A stretch of 64,000 bases of DNA from Elusimicrobiota bacterium (GTDB lineage: Bacteria; Elusimicrobiota; Elusimicrobia; F11), in NCBI GenBank assembly GCA_022072025.1, contig JAJVIP010000033.1, forward strand, positions 1 to 64,000, in the 5' to 3' direction. A program made the translations under genes and the position numbers. Position 1 is the first letter of the stretch; each line of letters begins with the position of its first letter. Shown in pieces: positions 22,061-35,400 of the stretch. Under the pieces are notes generated by a model, which was not told the DNA's origin, made no database searches, and was given only the letters and a program-made list of their open reading frames with translations.

Positions 22061-23002
22061 ATGTCACGAAAAAAAGTAACGGTGGTGGGAGCGGGAAATG
22101 TGGGGGCTTCGTTGGCTCAAGCGGTGGCCCTGACCAATTTGGCGGACGTCGTTTTAATAGATATTCCAGAAACCGGTGGGATGCCGGCTGGAAAGGGATT
22201 GGATATTTTGGAAGCGGGGCCTGTGTATGGATACAGCACCCGCATATCAGGAGGAACCGATTGGGCGTTGGCCCAAGGTTCTCACATTGTGGTGGTAACG
22301 GCGGGGGTGCCGCGTAAGCCGGGCATGTCTCGGGACGATCTTTTGGCCATCAATGCAAAAATTGTGGGTGAGGTCGGGAAAAAAATAAAAGAATGGGCCC
22401 CCGATTCCCTGGTGATTGTGGTGAGCAATCCCTTGGACGCGATGTGCACGGTCATTCAGCGCGCCACTTCTTTTCCCAGAGAACGCATTCTCGGAATGGC
22501 CGGAGTTTTGGATTCGGCGCGCATGAAGGCCTTCATCGCCATGGAGGCGGGCGTGTCCGTTGAGAATATTGATGGGTTTGTTCTGGGCGGACATGGAGAT
22601 ACCATGGTGCCCCTCCCCCGGTTCACCACCATTTCAGGGATTCCGCTTTCAGAGTTTTTGTCTCCTGAAAAGATTCAGGCCCTGATGCAACGCACCCGCG
22701 ATGGCGGCGCCGAAATTGTGAAGTTGCTTGAAAAAGGGTCGGCCTATTACGCGCCGGCGGCCAGCGTGTGTGAAATGATTTCCGCCATTCTTCTCGACAA
22801 GAAAAAAATTCTCCCCTGCGCGGTTATGCTCAATGGTGAGTATGGAGTGAAAGGACTCTTTGTGGGAGTTTTGGTCCGCTTGGGGGCTGGCGGAATGGAA
22901 AAAGTCATTGAACTCAAGCTAAACGCCGAAGAAGAGGCCGGTTTTAAAAAGTCGGTGAAAGCGGTGGAGGACTTGGTGGCCGCTTTGGACAAAATGAAGT
23001 GA
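22061..23002 (+). CDS. mdh: malate dehydrogenase
   Basis: 313 residues, Shine-Dalgarno GGGGAGGAG. VTVVGAGNVGASLAQAVA is the NAD-binding loop and VLIDIPE gives the acidic end of strand 2. TAGVPRKPGMSRDDLL holds the mobile-loop arginines that select dicarboxylates, which separates it from lactate dehydrogenase (Gln there). VSNPLDAM and GGHGDTMVPL carry the substrate Arg/Asn and catalytic His regions. It interconverts malate and oxaloacetate with NAD(H). The lactate dehydrogenase-like malate dehydrogenase type fits the length. Its stop overlaps the next start (GTGA). Confidence 0.93.
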   Translation: MSRKKVTVVGAGNVGASLAQAVALTNLADVVLIDIPETGGMPAGKGLDILEAGPVYGYSTRISGGTDWALAQGSHIVVVTAGVPRKPGMSRDDLLAINAKIVGEVGKKIKEWAPDSLVIVVSNPLDAMCTVIQRATSFPRERILGMAGVLDSARMKAFIAMEAGVSVENIDGFVLGGHGDTMVPLPRFTTISGIPLSEFLSPEKIQALMQRTRDGGAEIVKLLEKGSAYYAPAASVCEMISAILLDKKKILPCAVMLNGEYGVKGLFVGVLVRLGAGGMEKVIELKLNAEEEAGFKKSVKAVEDLVAALDKMK

Positions 23003-23337
23003 CGCAAAAGCCCGCCGCCGACAAGCAAAAAGAGCCGCTCACTCCCCAAGAAATTCAAGAACGGCTTTCGACGCTGCCCGATTGGAAACACGTGGACAAG
23101 TATCTCCTCCGCGTGAAAACATTTCCTTCCTACAAAGACGCGCTTGATTATGTTTACGCGGTTGGAATGACAGCCGAAAAATTCAATCATCATCCCGATA
23201 TCGTGATGAATTTTAAACGGGTGGAGGTTCGATATTGGACCCACACCGCCCGCGGCCTTTCCGCGTTGGATTTCAAACTGGCCGCCGAAGTCGAAGCCCT
23301 CCTCAAGAAGATTCCCACCCCCAGCGTTTCGAGCTGA
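22999..23337 (+). CDS. pterin-4a-carbinolamine dehydratase
   Basis: 112 residues from a GTG that overlaps the mdh stop. EKFNHHPDIVMNFKRVEVRY holds the conserved His-His-Pro, and WTHTARGLSALDFKLA the third active-site His with the GLxxxD tail. The enzyme dehydrates 4a-hydroxytetrahydropterin, supporting aromatic amino acid hydroxylases. In bacteria without those enzymes it has been linked to molybdopterin metabolism. The N-terminal 20 residues are a basic extension. The 23338-23436 gap that follows holds the promoter of the first giant gene. Confidence 0.9.
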   Translation: MTQKPAADKQKEPLTPQEIQERLSTLPDWKHVDKYLLRVKTFPSYKDALDYVYAVGMTAEKFNHHPDIVMNFKRVEVRYWTHTARGLSALDFKLAAEVEALLKKIPTPSVSS

Positions 23338-23403
23338 ACATTCCCGGTCTATTTCGCAATTGGGGCATGATTTCTTAATCGAAATTTAATCTCGCCTAAA
23401 GGT

Positions 23404-23429
23404 TTTCTTAAGGGGTTTTCATCTATAAA
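23404..23429 (+). promoter_or_regulatory. putative promoter of giant gene 1
   Basis: TATAAA at 23424-23429 lies 7 bases before the ATG at 23437, so transcription would begin on or next to the start codon. No Shine-Dalgarno sequence is present. TTTCTTAA occurs at 23371 and again at 23404, exactly 33 bases (three helical turns of 11) apart, which could be activator sites. Confidence 0.45.
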
Positions 23430-23436
23430 GAATGTA

Positions 23437-26400
23437 ATGAGGATCCCGGTCAAAAAATCGATTTGTGTCGCGCTTTCGCTCTGTTATTTCTCTACCCAAG
23501 TGGCGTTGGGGGGGATCGCGGAGTCCAATATTTGGACGGAACGAAAGAACGCGGCGCGTTTAAACAACAAATCCACCTCCTCTCAATCGCAATTCGCTCA
23601 ACTGCCCGCCTCCCATTCGACCTCCATTTTTAGGCAACTTCCTTCAGTGGCCTCGGCCTTGCCCCACTTGCCAAGGTCAAATGACACTCTCTTCTCTGGA
23701 AAACTGAAACTTTCGCCCCCTCTGAGAAATCTGGCGGAGGCCCTCCCTCTGGCCTATGCAACCCTTCAAGACGTCCATAACTCCGGGGAAGATCAAGTGC
23801 CGCCCGTGGTGCTCTTGCAAGATGTTCATATGAATACGGAGGCTCAAACCAACATTGCGCGGGTGTTGCAAGAATTGATCAATCGAAAATCTGTTGGTTT
23901 GGTTGCCGTGGAAGGGGCTTTTGAGAAGTTTGACTTTAAGCCTTTCCGAGAATTCCCCGATAAAAAAATCGCTCATGAGGTCACGCAGATCTTTCTCGAC
24001 AAGAACGTGTTGGCCGCCCCTTCTTATGTCGGCATTAGGAGCGCCCAAGAACCTCCTCTGTTCCTGGGTGTCGACGACCGTCCCCACTACGAAGCCAACG
24101 TCCAAGCCTATCTCGATTCCCGTCCCTTAATGGAACGGTTGCACAAGGAGATAGATCAACAAGAAGCGAAACTGAGCGGTGAAAAGCGGGGCGCTTTCTC
24201 TCCCGATCTTTTACGGTTTGATGCTGACCGTTGTGAATATGCGAAGGGACAGATGGGGCTTGGGGAGTACGTCAGCAAGTTGTCAGCTATCAGTTCTCAG
24301 TTTTGTCATCCTGAGCGCAGCGAAGGATCTCTTGGTTTTATAAGTCCTAAAGAGATCCCTCGTCCTTTGAGACGGACTCGGGATGACACTGTCAATAACC
24401 TGCGTCGTTCTGTTGAAACGCATCACTTGGTCATAGAGCAATTTTTAGAGGCTTACGATCTCGAAACCCGCCTCGACTTTAATCGCGTGGAACGCGAACG
24501 GAAAAGCGTGTTGGAAAAATTAAGCCCGACCCTCAACGAGCGGGAGATGACCGATCTTGTGGCCGCCAGTTTCGCCTATCGCATGGGAAAAATTGGTTTC
24601 GGGGCCTATTATCAAAATCTTAAGAGGTTATGCGCCGAGAAAGGAATTTTACTTCGCCACACTCCCGCCTTTGATGATTACATTCGCTATGTGCTTCTTT
24701 CAGACGGTGTCCAAGGCGGACAACTCTTTTCGGAAATCAAGGCGTTGGAGAGAAAAATATTTTCCTCGCTGGCCCGCACGGAAGAAGAGAAAAACCTGAT
24801 CAGGGAAAGCGAACATTTGGATCTTACGCGGAAGCTGATTGATTTTTCTCTGACGCCGGAGGAGTGGCAGAAATATAGAGAGGCGGACCGTGGTACAAAG
24901 GCCCAAGGTCCAAGTACTTCTTTAAAAGACTTCGAGTCTTTCTACGAACAAGCCGATCTCCGCAGCCGCAAGATGGTGGAGAATCTTTTGAAACAAATTC
25001 CAAACCCTAAATTCGAAATTCCAACCCAAATAAGTCAGTTGAATCGTCGCCCCGGCAATCTTTTGGCCGGGGCCCAGGTTTTCCCCATGAAGAAAACCTG
25101 GATCCCGGCCAGAAAGCATGCCGGGATGACGGCACTAAAATATTCACCGTTGATAGAAGGTAATGGCCGTTCAACTGAATTATTCGGCCTAAATTCTCAT
25201 GAAGAACCCAATTCCGAAGAATTTCGAGGACCCATGGTTCTGGTCGCTGGCGGTTTCCACACTCAGGAAATCGCGCGCCTGCTGCGCGATAAAAAAATCT
25301 CATATATCGTTGTTTCACCAAAAATCACTCGCTTCAACCATGAGGCTGGAGGCCCAGCCGAATATCTCAGCGTGTTTGCCCGAGAAAAAACTCCGCTTGA
25401 TAAGTTGTTTGAAGGAAAAAAACTTTTCTTAAGCGACAAAGCCACCCATCTGACCCATGCGCCCACGGCCCTCCGGTGGGCCGCATTTGCGTATTCCATT
25501 CTAACGGAGACTGTTGCGAAAGTAAGCTTTAAGCCGTCATCCCGGCAATCTTTTGGCCGGGATCCAGGTTTACCGTCGGGAGAAAACCTGGGCCCCGGCC
25601 AAAAACATGCCGGGGCGACGAATTTGTCCATTTTTCAACTGTCCCTAACGAGACTTTCGAAAGTAACCTTTTTCTTTGGTTCTAAAAAATTCAGAGCGGA
25701 ATTGAAGGGCGATAAGGTCCTATCGATTCAAGATGTTACCCCGGGGCGTCTCGCCTCATTCTTCATTCTCCAAGGGATTGTTCCCTTGATCCTATTCAGT
25801 TTGGTTCTCGCCGGTCAGATTCCGTTGGCTCTTCTCCTCCTGGCGGATTTGGTGGTGATTCGAGGTTCCTATCACTGGTGGATGAAAATGAAGCTCAAGT
25901 TCGCCGCGGCCAGGTCTGAGGAATTTGAGAACCCAGTCCAAAACATCAATCGATCGAAATCCATTACGATTTTATCTCGAACCGTTAACGTTTTCGTATC
26001 CATTCTTCCCATTGTCACCACCATTCTGGGTTCCTTCATTCCAACCGGGTCGCGCGAGATTCGAACCATTCTGGGTCTCAGTGGGTTTGCATTGGGGGCG
26101 GGTCTCGTCTATGTGATTCGCTTGTATCAACACAGGGCCAGCGGTCAGAAAGGATGGCCTTCTTTTCATGACCTCTCCAGCGACCTGCTCATCAATGCCT
26201 CCTTCTTGTCCTTTGCTTTGAGGGGCATCCTTCCTGATGAAATACATCCGGTCGAGTATGGTTGGTTTCAAACCACTTTCCTATCGGATTATTGGACTTG
26301 GATTGTTGGATTTCACTTTTTCTTTGGTTTTGTCGTGATGGGAATCTCATTCGGAATGGCCCGGGCTTGGAAGAGGTATCAAAACAGACGAGAAGGACAG

Positions 26401-29400
26401 GCGGATGATGGAAACCCCTATTATTTCAACATCTCACCCCGTTCCACTCGTTTTTGGTTGTTGGCTCTTCCTCTTTTGGACGTGATGATGAAATTTGTCG
26501 GAATCCATTTCCCGGAAATGACGGCTTTTCATGCGGGGTCAGCTTCGGCCCTGATCTCCTCTATTCACTATTTGTTGTGGATCGCTCTATATGTTTCCTC
26601 TTTTTACATACGGATTCCGTTGGGGGGTGTGTTGCATGTGTCAGGACTGATGGTGAATCTGACGGAACTTCTTTTGTGGGGAGGAGTGTTTGACCCCTTG
26701 TTTGTTTTGAATGTGCGCCCCAATTTGGCGGACCTGTTGGGTTTGGTGGGCTTTGGGGTGATGATTGCCGATGTGTTTCATGTTTTTTTCAGCCGAGATT
26801 TAGAGTTGAGAAATATTTTCCGCCACCGACAACCCCAGGCCTTCCTCCGCTCGCTTTTCATGGGGCTTGTTTTGTTGACTCCAGTTCTAGGAATTATTTC
26901 ATGGTCGGCCAAAGGCCCACCACTCGCGCCACCGGGTCTTTCGGTTGTCACGGAGGACTATGCCTTTATGCTCAAGCCTGATTCGGCTGGACTGGAAAAT
27001 AATCCCCAAGATTTCAAACGTTATGTTGAATGGGTGCTGCGGCGTCAGTCGTTTGGAGACCCGGAAAAAAGTTCCATTAATTTCTCTGGTTTGGAGGGCC
27101 GGGAATTGGTGACACGTTTTCCACATCAAACGTTATCGGTTCTTCTTGAGTTGGAGAAAAAATTTCCGCCCATAAAAAAACACATTCCAAAACCCGCAGG
27201 TTTTGTCTATTCCGTTCAAACGTTTCAGGATGAACGGTATCCACTTGCGATTCAACATCTCAAAGCAGTTGTTGAGGCTTATCTGGATATTCAAAATCTC
27301 ACTGATTTGGATTCTGTGTCTCCGGGCAAAGGTCTATTGGTTGTCAGTCGGCCTATCATTGGGGACACTCTATTTTTGCGAGAATTTTCCCGAAAACAAA
27401 TTGAACAGCGATGGATAATAAATCCAGGCGCGCGCGAGCTGGATATCGATCAAGGGTTCACGGCTGAAACCGCGCATTCCCTAAAAAATTCTGTCGACCC
27501 ATTCTGGAAAAGGGTTGTGGATGAGTGGATGTCGAGGCATCCAAAAGAGATTCAAGAATATTTGGACTCTCTCAAGCCGCCCCAAGAAACCTCAGAACCT
27601 GCTTATGGCTTGGGCCAGAAAGCGGGGGTAAATTTTGAACCAACCCGTCCCGCTTCCTCTAACGACGCAACAAGCCCTCTTTTTTTAAACCCAGATTCCT
27701 CGGATGAATCTTCGGATCTCTCTTGGCCTTGGCTTTTGGCCATCACGGGGGGAGCGTTCTTGTGGGCGGGGTGGTTCGTGAACGCTTTAAGGAGAAAATC
27801 ATCTGCCATCCGCTGGGTGATTGAACGCCGAGCTGTTGGGCCGCATAAGGCATTGTTCCGAAAATTAATCGATATTAAACATCCATCTGTTCCAAAACAC
27901 CGAGTCAATTCACAAGGGGAAATCGAGGTTCAATGGATTAAGGGAATCAGACTCGACGAAGCAGCGAAAAATCTGCATTCAAAACCGAGTCAGGTGTTTT
28001 TTGAACAATTGGCAGAGTGGGTTTCTCAGGTTGCAGAGGCCTGTGTGTTATTGGAAAGCCAAGGGCTTCAGCATGGAGACCTCTTTGAAAACAATGTGAT
28101 CATTGAAACCGAAACAAACCTCGCTCTATTAATTGACTTTTTTGATCCGAGATGGATTCTGTGGAACAACAGAACCAATTCATTTGAAGTTCGAGACCAA
28201 GACGCAAATATGATTCGAGAGGTTCTCAAAGAACCATTAGTCCATTGGCTGCTGGCGAATCAGACTCAAAACCTGGGGATAAACGAGCAGGACCCCCTTT
28301 TCCGGGATCTGTGGCAGTTTGCCTCAGCTCGATATGATTCTGTTGCCGAATTCAATCGCGCCCTCCAAAACGTTCGAAAAAAAATTAAAGACGGATCAGG
28401 TCGGGGAACTCCAAGACGGGACCTCTCCGCAGGGGTCGTTTTCATGCCGATGGTGGAAACTTTGGTCTTTCAAGTCATGATCAATTCAATTTTGGGCCCG
28501 TGGTGGACCGCCGGGCTCTTCGCGGCCGCTCATGTCATCACGCGTTGGGTCAAACGCGCGCTTGCGGAGGGGTTCAATAGAGAAACATTAGCCGGGATGA
28601 CGGCACTAAAATTTCCAAAAACCGTTTTTCAAATGGCCCTCCTCTTCATCCTTTCCGTTGATTTCACAATCCCCTTCCAATACTTTGATCCTGTCACCGC
28701 CTTCTTTATCTCCGCTGCCATTCACTCCGCCTACAATGCCTTTGTTTTGTTCGTCCGTTCTCTGGGGCGCCGGCTAGAAAGCTCTCTTATCCAAACCCTC
28801 GGCGACTGGCTGCCGCTGGCGTCGTTGGGCGGCGAGGCGCGTTCCGCGAAGCCAAAAAACCAGACTCAAACCAAGTCACCAGCATATATTCCAAGGGTGC
28901 ATAGCGTTTCCACTTTGCTTGAAGATGAAAAACCGAAGTTGGAGGAGAACAAGAGTTCAGTATCCCAATCCGTGTTGGGTTTTATTTCACGAAACTTTTC
29001 GGACCCGGACATTCATGCTTTGCATCATGAGATGATGGTCCGATCCTCAACTTATCGGGATAATTTCCCAAACACTGAAAGGTCGGCAGAAAAAATAGAG
29101 GCAAACACCATACGGCAATATTGGGATGAGTTAGAAACCGCGAAATTGTTGTTGGAAGAATCTTTTCAAACAGGAATTCCTCTTCAAGCCCAGCTTCAGG
29201 ACGAGATTTTGGGCGGGTATAAAATCATTCGCCAGATCAACCAAGGCGGGTTTGGAATCCTATACGAAGCCAAGTCCTTGGCCGATCCAAATGGACCCTC
29301 TGTGGCCATCAAGGTGCCATCCATCCGAACCATTGATCCGCTTTCAGGTCGGCCGATCCCAACGCCCCTCACGCATTTGATTGTGGCTATCGCCGCCCTT

Positions 29401-32400
29401 CGGCAAGAACATAAAAATCTCGAACAAGCGCGGAAAAGAACAGGTGTGGCGCCGCGTCCCATCGGGCTTGGACGGGACAGAAATACCGGAACATCATTTT
29501 TGGTCATGGAGTTCATTGAGGGCCCCAATCTTGCCGAAAGGAAAATTCCCCTGACCCTTCAAGAGGCCATTCGATTGGGCGAAGCGGTATTGGAATTGCA
29601 TCAGGCCGGTTTGGTCCATGGCGATTTAAAGCCGGAAAATATATTGATTTCGTTTGAGGGTCGGGTCCGACTGGTGGATTTGGGCGCCGCGGTTTCTTCT
29701 TCTCACACCCCCCAAAAACAATTCGGCGATTATTTCTTTAGCTTGATCCATGTTGACTCCGGTCGTATCACAGGAGAATTTTCAACCACAGCCTCAGACG
29801 TCTTTTCACTGGCCATGGTCATTTCGCATCTTCTCCCAAAGGATATTGAAGTCCGGAAAGATGTGCGGTCTATTCTTGTTCGAGCCACCAATGAAAACGT
29901 CGGCGAACGTTCTCTTCTGACCAAATTGTTGGATGATTTACGTTCCGTTGACCTCGCTTCCCAGGTTCCAAAAGTTGAGGGGCGCGGCTCCCTTTTTTCT
30001 CAACTGACAAAATCGATTCAATTTAAAGATACCCCGTTGGATCCCATGCAAGTGACCCAGCCAGATACTTGGCGTGGGTTTAAGGCTTCATTACGTGATG
30101 GTGCGATCGGCCGAGATTTGACATTCCATTTATCTCCCAACCCCATCAATCCCCGCAATTCCTCGGTCGCTTCGGGGTTGGGGCAAATTGCGCCGGCAAT
30201 AATTTTTGTTTCTTGGGCTCAGGGGCACGCCTGGATAACCTTCGCGGTCTTTCTCATGGTTCTTGCGATTGTCGTCATTGTGCGGTTCATCCTTTCCACT
30301 CAGTCAGATTCTGGGCCAGAGGTCAAAGCATTCACTATGAATGACTATAACCGGGATATATTTCCCATCCTGAACAAAGCGTTTGAAGAACTTCCTGAAA
30401 ATGTGAAAACGGTGATGTTAAAGACGGGGGTCACACAAGATTGGATTCAAGTGATGAAGCGAGAAAAAGAAAATTTAAACCCGCTCTCATGGGCCATGAC
30501 CGAAACCGTCAAGGCGTTTCCGGATCCAAATGCGTGGCCAACTTTGCTTCAACTCTGCCGCCAAGCAGACAAATATGGAGCAGGACTTATTGGGAACACA
30601 TTGCCCACCCTGGCTGGCTCATTAAAAACCGTGGCCGATATTAGACGTATTGGCCTGGGCTTGATACTCATTGCAGACCGACATGAAACCGAAGGGTTTA
30701 AAGATGCCGTTTTTTCTTATATGGCTTTTCGATTTGATGAATTTTTCGGTGAAAGACTCATGGACCATTGGGATGAAATAATGGAACTATCCGAACTTTA
30801 TGGACCTGAGACACATACCCTGTTTCAGGATGGATTAAATTTCCCTTATCGTGAAATCGGACAAAATCGGTTTTATGATCGGTGGCCTCTCTATCGAAAA
30901 ATTGCTCTTCAAGCCAAAGGACAAGCACTGGGACTCCTCCAGCAAACGATTCCGAAACTTGAAACCAAAAATCCGGCGATTTTGGACAAGATTGTCGATG
31001 ACCTCATTCGTATAGCCAACGGTATGCCCGCGGGAGAAACCTACGTATTGAGGTGGGGCATTCCTGCTGCGCTGGACGTTTTCAATTACGACCCAAATTA
31101 CTGGCCGGCCATCCTTGGCCCCGCTCTCAGAGGAAACGAGAGATCCTATGAGCTGCTCGACAAGGGGTATGTGGCGCTGAAGCCTTTATTGGCCACTCCA
31201 GATTTGGCGGAAAAGTATGGGACAGATCTCGTGGGCGCTTTTCTCTCAAATCCGGAATTGCAGTCGTCGGAGAGGTCTCATTTTTGTGAAAAGGTTCTCC
31301 CTTCTCTTATTGATAATTGGGGGGAGGATTTTCCCATGTACTGGCCATCGATCATAAAGGTGTTGGGAGACGCCAAAAACAGTCACGGAATTGTCGAAGC
31401 ATTATCAGTGATTCATGAGATGAAAACGGTTATCCACAACCGATCTGATTTTGAGAAATATGCCCGCGACCTGGCACGTCTGTCAAACGCCAGCGGTCGA
31501 CACTTTCATGGGTTGCCCGCTGAACTGAAATCTTTCAAACGCGCAATGCCAAACGAATGGCAAACAAGGTGGGATGATGTCGTCGCTATGGCAGTGCGGT
31601 CTGAGGGAAATATACATGAGTTCTTCATGGCAGGAATTTCCAATGCCCAAAAAGCGCTTGGAGATCGATGGAGTGATGAGGAGTATTGGCAAACATTAAA
31701 AAGAGTTTCGGAAAGTGCAGGAGAATGGGGCGCGCACATACTCTCTTACGGCATTCCGTTTCTGATTCAGCACAATTTGGTTAGTTCACCCACGGATCTG
31801 GAAAGATACGCAATCGACATGGCGAAAATGGCTGGGGCCATGGAGGGCAATGGAAGTCAACTTTTCTATACCGTGCTTAACGCTATGGCTGATTTGTCAG
31901 CAGGAAATTTGGTCACCCATTGGCCGGATTACATGAAGATTTGTCTGGCCAATGGCGATAAGGCTCATGAATTGATTCGAGACGGCTTCCAAACAGTTAA
32001 AAATAATATTGCTGATGACCTTTTCGATCAATTCTGGACGCCCTTGGTGAAGTTCTCTTTGGAGGCGCCAAAGGCAGCCCAGTTAACGATGAGGATTTCG
32101 TTTCGGTTGCTGCTCACAAAATCCACCACAAAAGAGGAGTTCAGTTCTTATGTTGATGATTTCATCGCGCTCGGGAAATCGGTTAACAAAGCCTTCTTCT
32201 ATTCTGGCGGGCTTCCAGACTGGCAACATTCTGCGGGTCGGCATCTACATGAACTGTGGCCCGGTATCCGCGATCTGTCGCTTGCTTGCGGCTCACTCGC
32301 TCATGAAGTTCTTAATAACAAGAACAAATTTTTAAGCAACATTCGTAACGGCAGAGAGACTCCTGGAATCGCTTCTGAAACCGACCGGGTGCGTTTGGCG

Positions 32401-35400
32401 TCGGATTATTTGACTTCGTTGGCCCATATCGTGCGGTCGATCAGAAAAAGCGACCTAGCGGAATTTGAACAAACAACAGTGATCAATTACTTGCTCAAGT
32501 CCAAGCGCAATCCGTACCGGTTACGCGCCATCTACGATATCTATTTCAATCCCAATGAGACCATGAAGATTCAAGACCCCACATCACCAGTGGAAGCCTG
32601 TCACAGAATGTACATTGACCGGCTGAATTTAAAACACAAAAAGAAACAACCATATGCCTTCTACGATGCTATGCCCGATGAATTTCTGCGCGCCCATCAA
32701 CAACACCCGCGACGGCTGCCCATCACATTGTTACCGGCATTTATTGATTTGTTTCTCAAAGAAGATATGACGCTTTTAGCCGATTATGATTTTGAAGATA
32801 ATAAGAAAGTTCCTACCGCTGAGCTTTTCTTCAAACTTTTAACGAGCGCCAATCGTCTCCAGGGATGGGAAGGCCTCAAGCTGCGCGTCCGCCAGAAAAT
32901 GGACCTTCTGCAAGTATTTAAAGACAAAGAAGCGGTTGGAAAATACGTTCGATTGGGACTCATTTTTCTTGAGAAGAAATACGGCCTGGCAACGTTGAAA
33001 GGCAAAGATTTATCCAAAGAAACACTCATCAACAACATTCCGGATGGTCCCGCCTATGAAATAACACGATTCTTGATCGACTGGCTGGAACTTTCATTTG
33101 AATTACTGGAAATTGAACGCGCCGCAGAAGAAATAGGCAACCAAAACATCCCTGTTTATGAATTGCGAACAAGGGTGCTCACGCGTGTCGATCAATTCAT
33201 TGCCGCCACAAGCGAACAGAGAGAAAAATCCTTCGCTGCGTATCAATCGGAAGTGAAAAAGTTTCGAAAAGCATTCCGAGTTCTGAAGCTGAATCTTTTG
33301 GCGGGGTTCTTGAAGAATCATGCGCGTGAATCTCATCAAGATTTTGAAGTTGGCGTTCGCCACCTGCGCCTTTACGAAGAAATTTCCGGGAGAAACCAGG
33401 ACGGAAAAACCGAGTTCGACAACCTGTACGAATTGGCGGTTTCCAATAAAAATGACCCGGACGCGATCGACAGCCTTTACCGCGTCGCGGTGGCTCAGGC
33501 CAAAGGTCAATACCAAGCGTATCGATATGAATCCGCTGACTACCTTGATGCGTTAAATCGTTGGGAAAAAGCGCGATTGGAAAAAGGTCAAAAACCTGAG
33601 GAAGTCAAACTCGAACGTCAGAGGAGTCAAAAAGCCTGGGAAGAGAACCAATATTATTCCGCGACTGATCCCAACACAGGCAAAGAAGTATCGATGGCCT
33701 TTACGGATGACTTCACAACGACATTGAACATGGGCAACCCCGTCAATTTCGGATCCTGCCAAGCCACTTACAAGCCCACTTACAACCGCGGATTGACCGG
33801 AACATTATCCAATGGGGGAAATAAGCTGGAAGTGTTGTTTTCAGAAGGGAAGTTTATCGGTCGCCGGATTGTCAGATTAAAAGCCACAGACGAAGGCGAG
33901 CTGATCGTTTTTAGAGAGCCGCTTTATTTTGATGGACAACTGGGATTCCCAATAGAATCCGTGAAAGAGAACCTGGATCAAATTCATGCGCTGGTAACCT
34001 CACGCCTGGGATTGCGTCATGACCAAATAGATGATGAACCTTACGAATCGGCTTCCGTAACATGGCCGGCGGTTAGAGGCAACGCCGCATGGGATTATTC
34101 AGACACTTACGGCAAACAGTTTTCAGACCAGCCGGCAGGGCTCGTTTATGTGAATGAAAAAACAGATTTTTCGGTGTCCTTAGAACTTCGGCTGGTTTCG
34201 GCTCAAAAAGCCACCGTCCCTCAGAATTGGATTCAAATTAATGAACTGGAGTTCGCGCAACGAAATTTCGGAAAGAGCCGACTCGGTATCGATGTTTCCC
34301 GTGTGTCCGTCAAGGAAGACGACAATTCGAAAAGCGTAATCCTTCCTATCCGTCTTGCACTCATTAGTGGGAATGTCAAAAAATCCGCCTCCCTCCTTCC
34401 CATCAACAATCCCTTCTATCTCATCGTAATCGCGCCGATATGGGAGACGCTGGCGTTTCACAACGGCGCGGAGAGTTGGGCGGCTCAGGGGTTGTCTTGG
34501 CTTTTGGGAATTGACTATTCCGGCAATACCATGGCGCTGGTTCTTATCGGCTCGGTTCTTTTCGCATTCGCGCACACGATTGTCATGTGGATTGTGCGGG
34601 CGCATCACTCCGGGCGCGCGGCCTTGAGCTACGGCCGCAAAAACAACCTCTCTCTTTCCCAAACCTTTTTCATCTTCCTGCAGCTCGCTTACCGACTCAA
34701 CCACAACCATTTTAAACGCGATATACATCATCTCCTGGTTCGCTCCATTCTCGGCTTTTGTTTGACGGTCCTTCCCAGCCCAACGGTCCTACACGGCGCT
34801 TACAATTTCCTCGTTTTTTCCTTCTTCGGGAAGAAGCTTCCAATCGGAGCGATTGGATCAACAAAAGGCAATGGGAGCAAAGAAACCGACAACCCTGAGC
34901 AGCGTGTTCTACAAGCCGCCATCGACAAAATGAACGAAGAAGTTCCGAGCATTTACAATTCCATTAATCAGCAATTGGACCAAACAACAAAAAACCAGGT
35001 GACTCTTCAGTCAAGTATCAACGATCAACTTAAAAAGCTTTTTGAAGAGGTCGCGGCATTGGGCGTTGGAATCCAAGAATTTAATGCGCTTTCACAAGCC
35101 CTCCAGCAAGGGACGTTTTCACCGACCCTGGTCATGAACACGCTTTCCCAGGTTTTTTACCGTCATGGCTTGTATTTATCGTTCGATTATTATTCCACGG
35201 CACGTATTTCAAACGTCCCTCATATAGGAATTTGGGAGATCATCAAAACGGAAGTCGACGAGAGAAACGGCACCGTCGTCATCGAGTTGGGCAAGAACCG
35301 CGTGCCTACGTATTTTATGTCCGAAGAAATGGAAGACGCAGCGTGCGCTTTCACCACAGATAAGGTCATATATGATGGGAAAATCCCCATCGTTCTCAAC

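Noticed and set aside
22999-23337. Pterin dehydratase as a mere extension of mdh
   Set aside because: The GTGA overlap places it in a different frame, and the HHP...H active-site pattern is complete.
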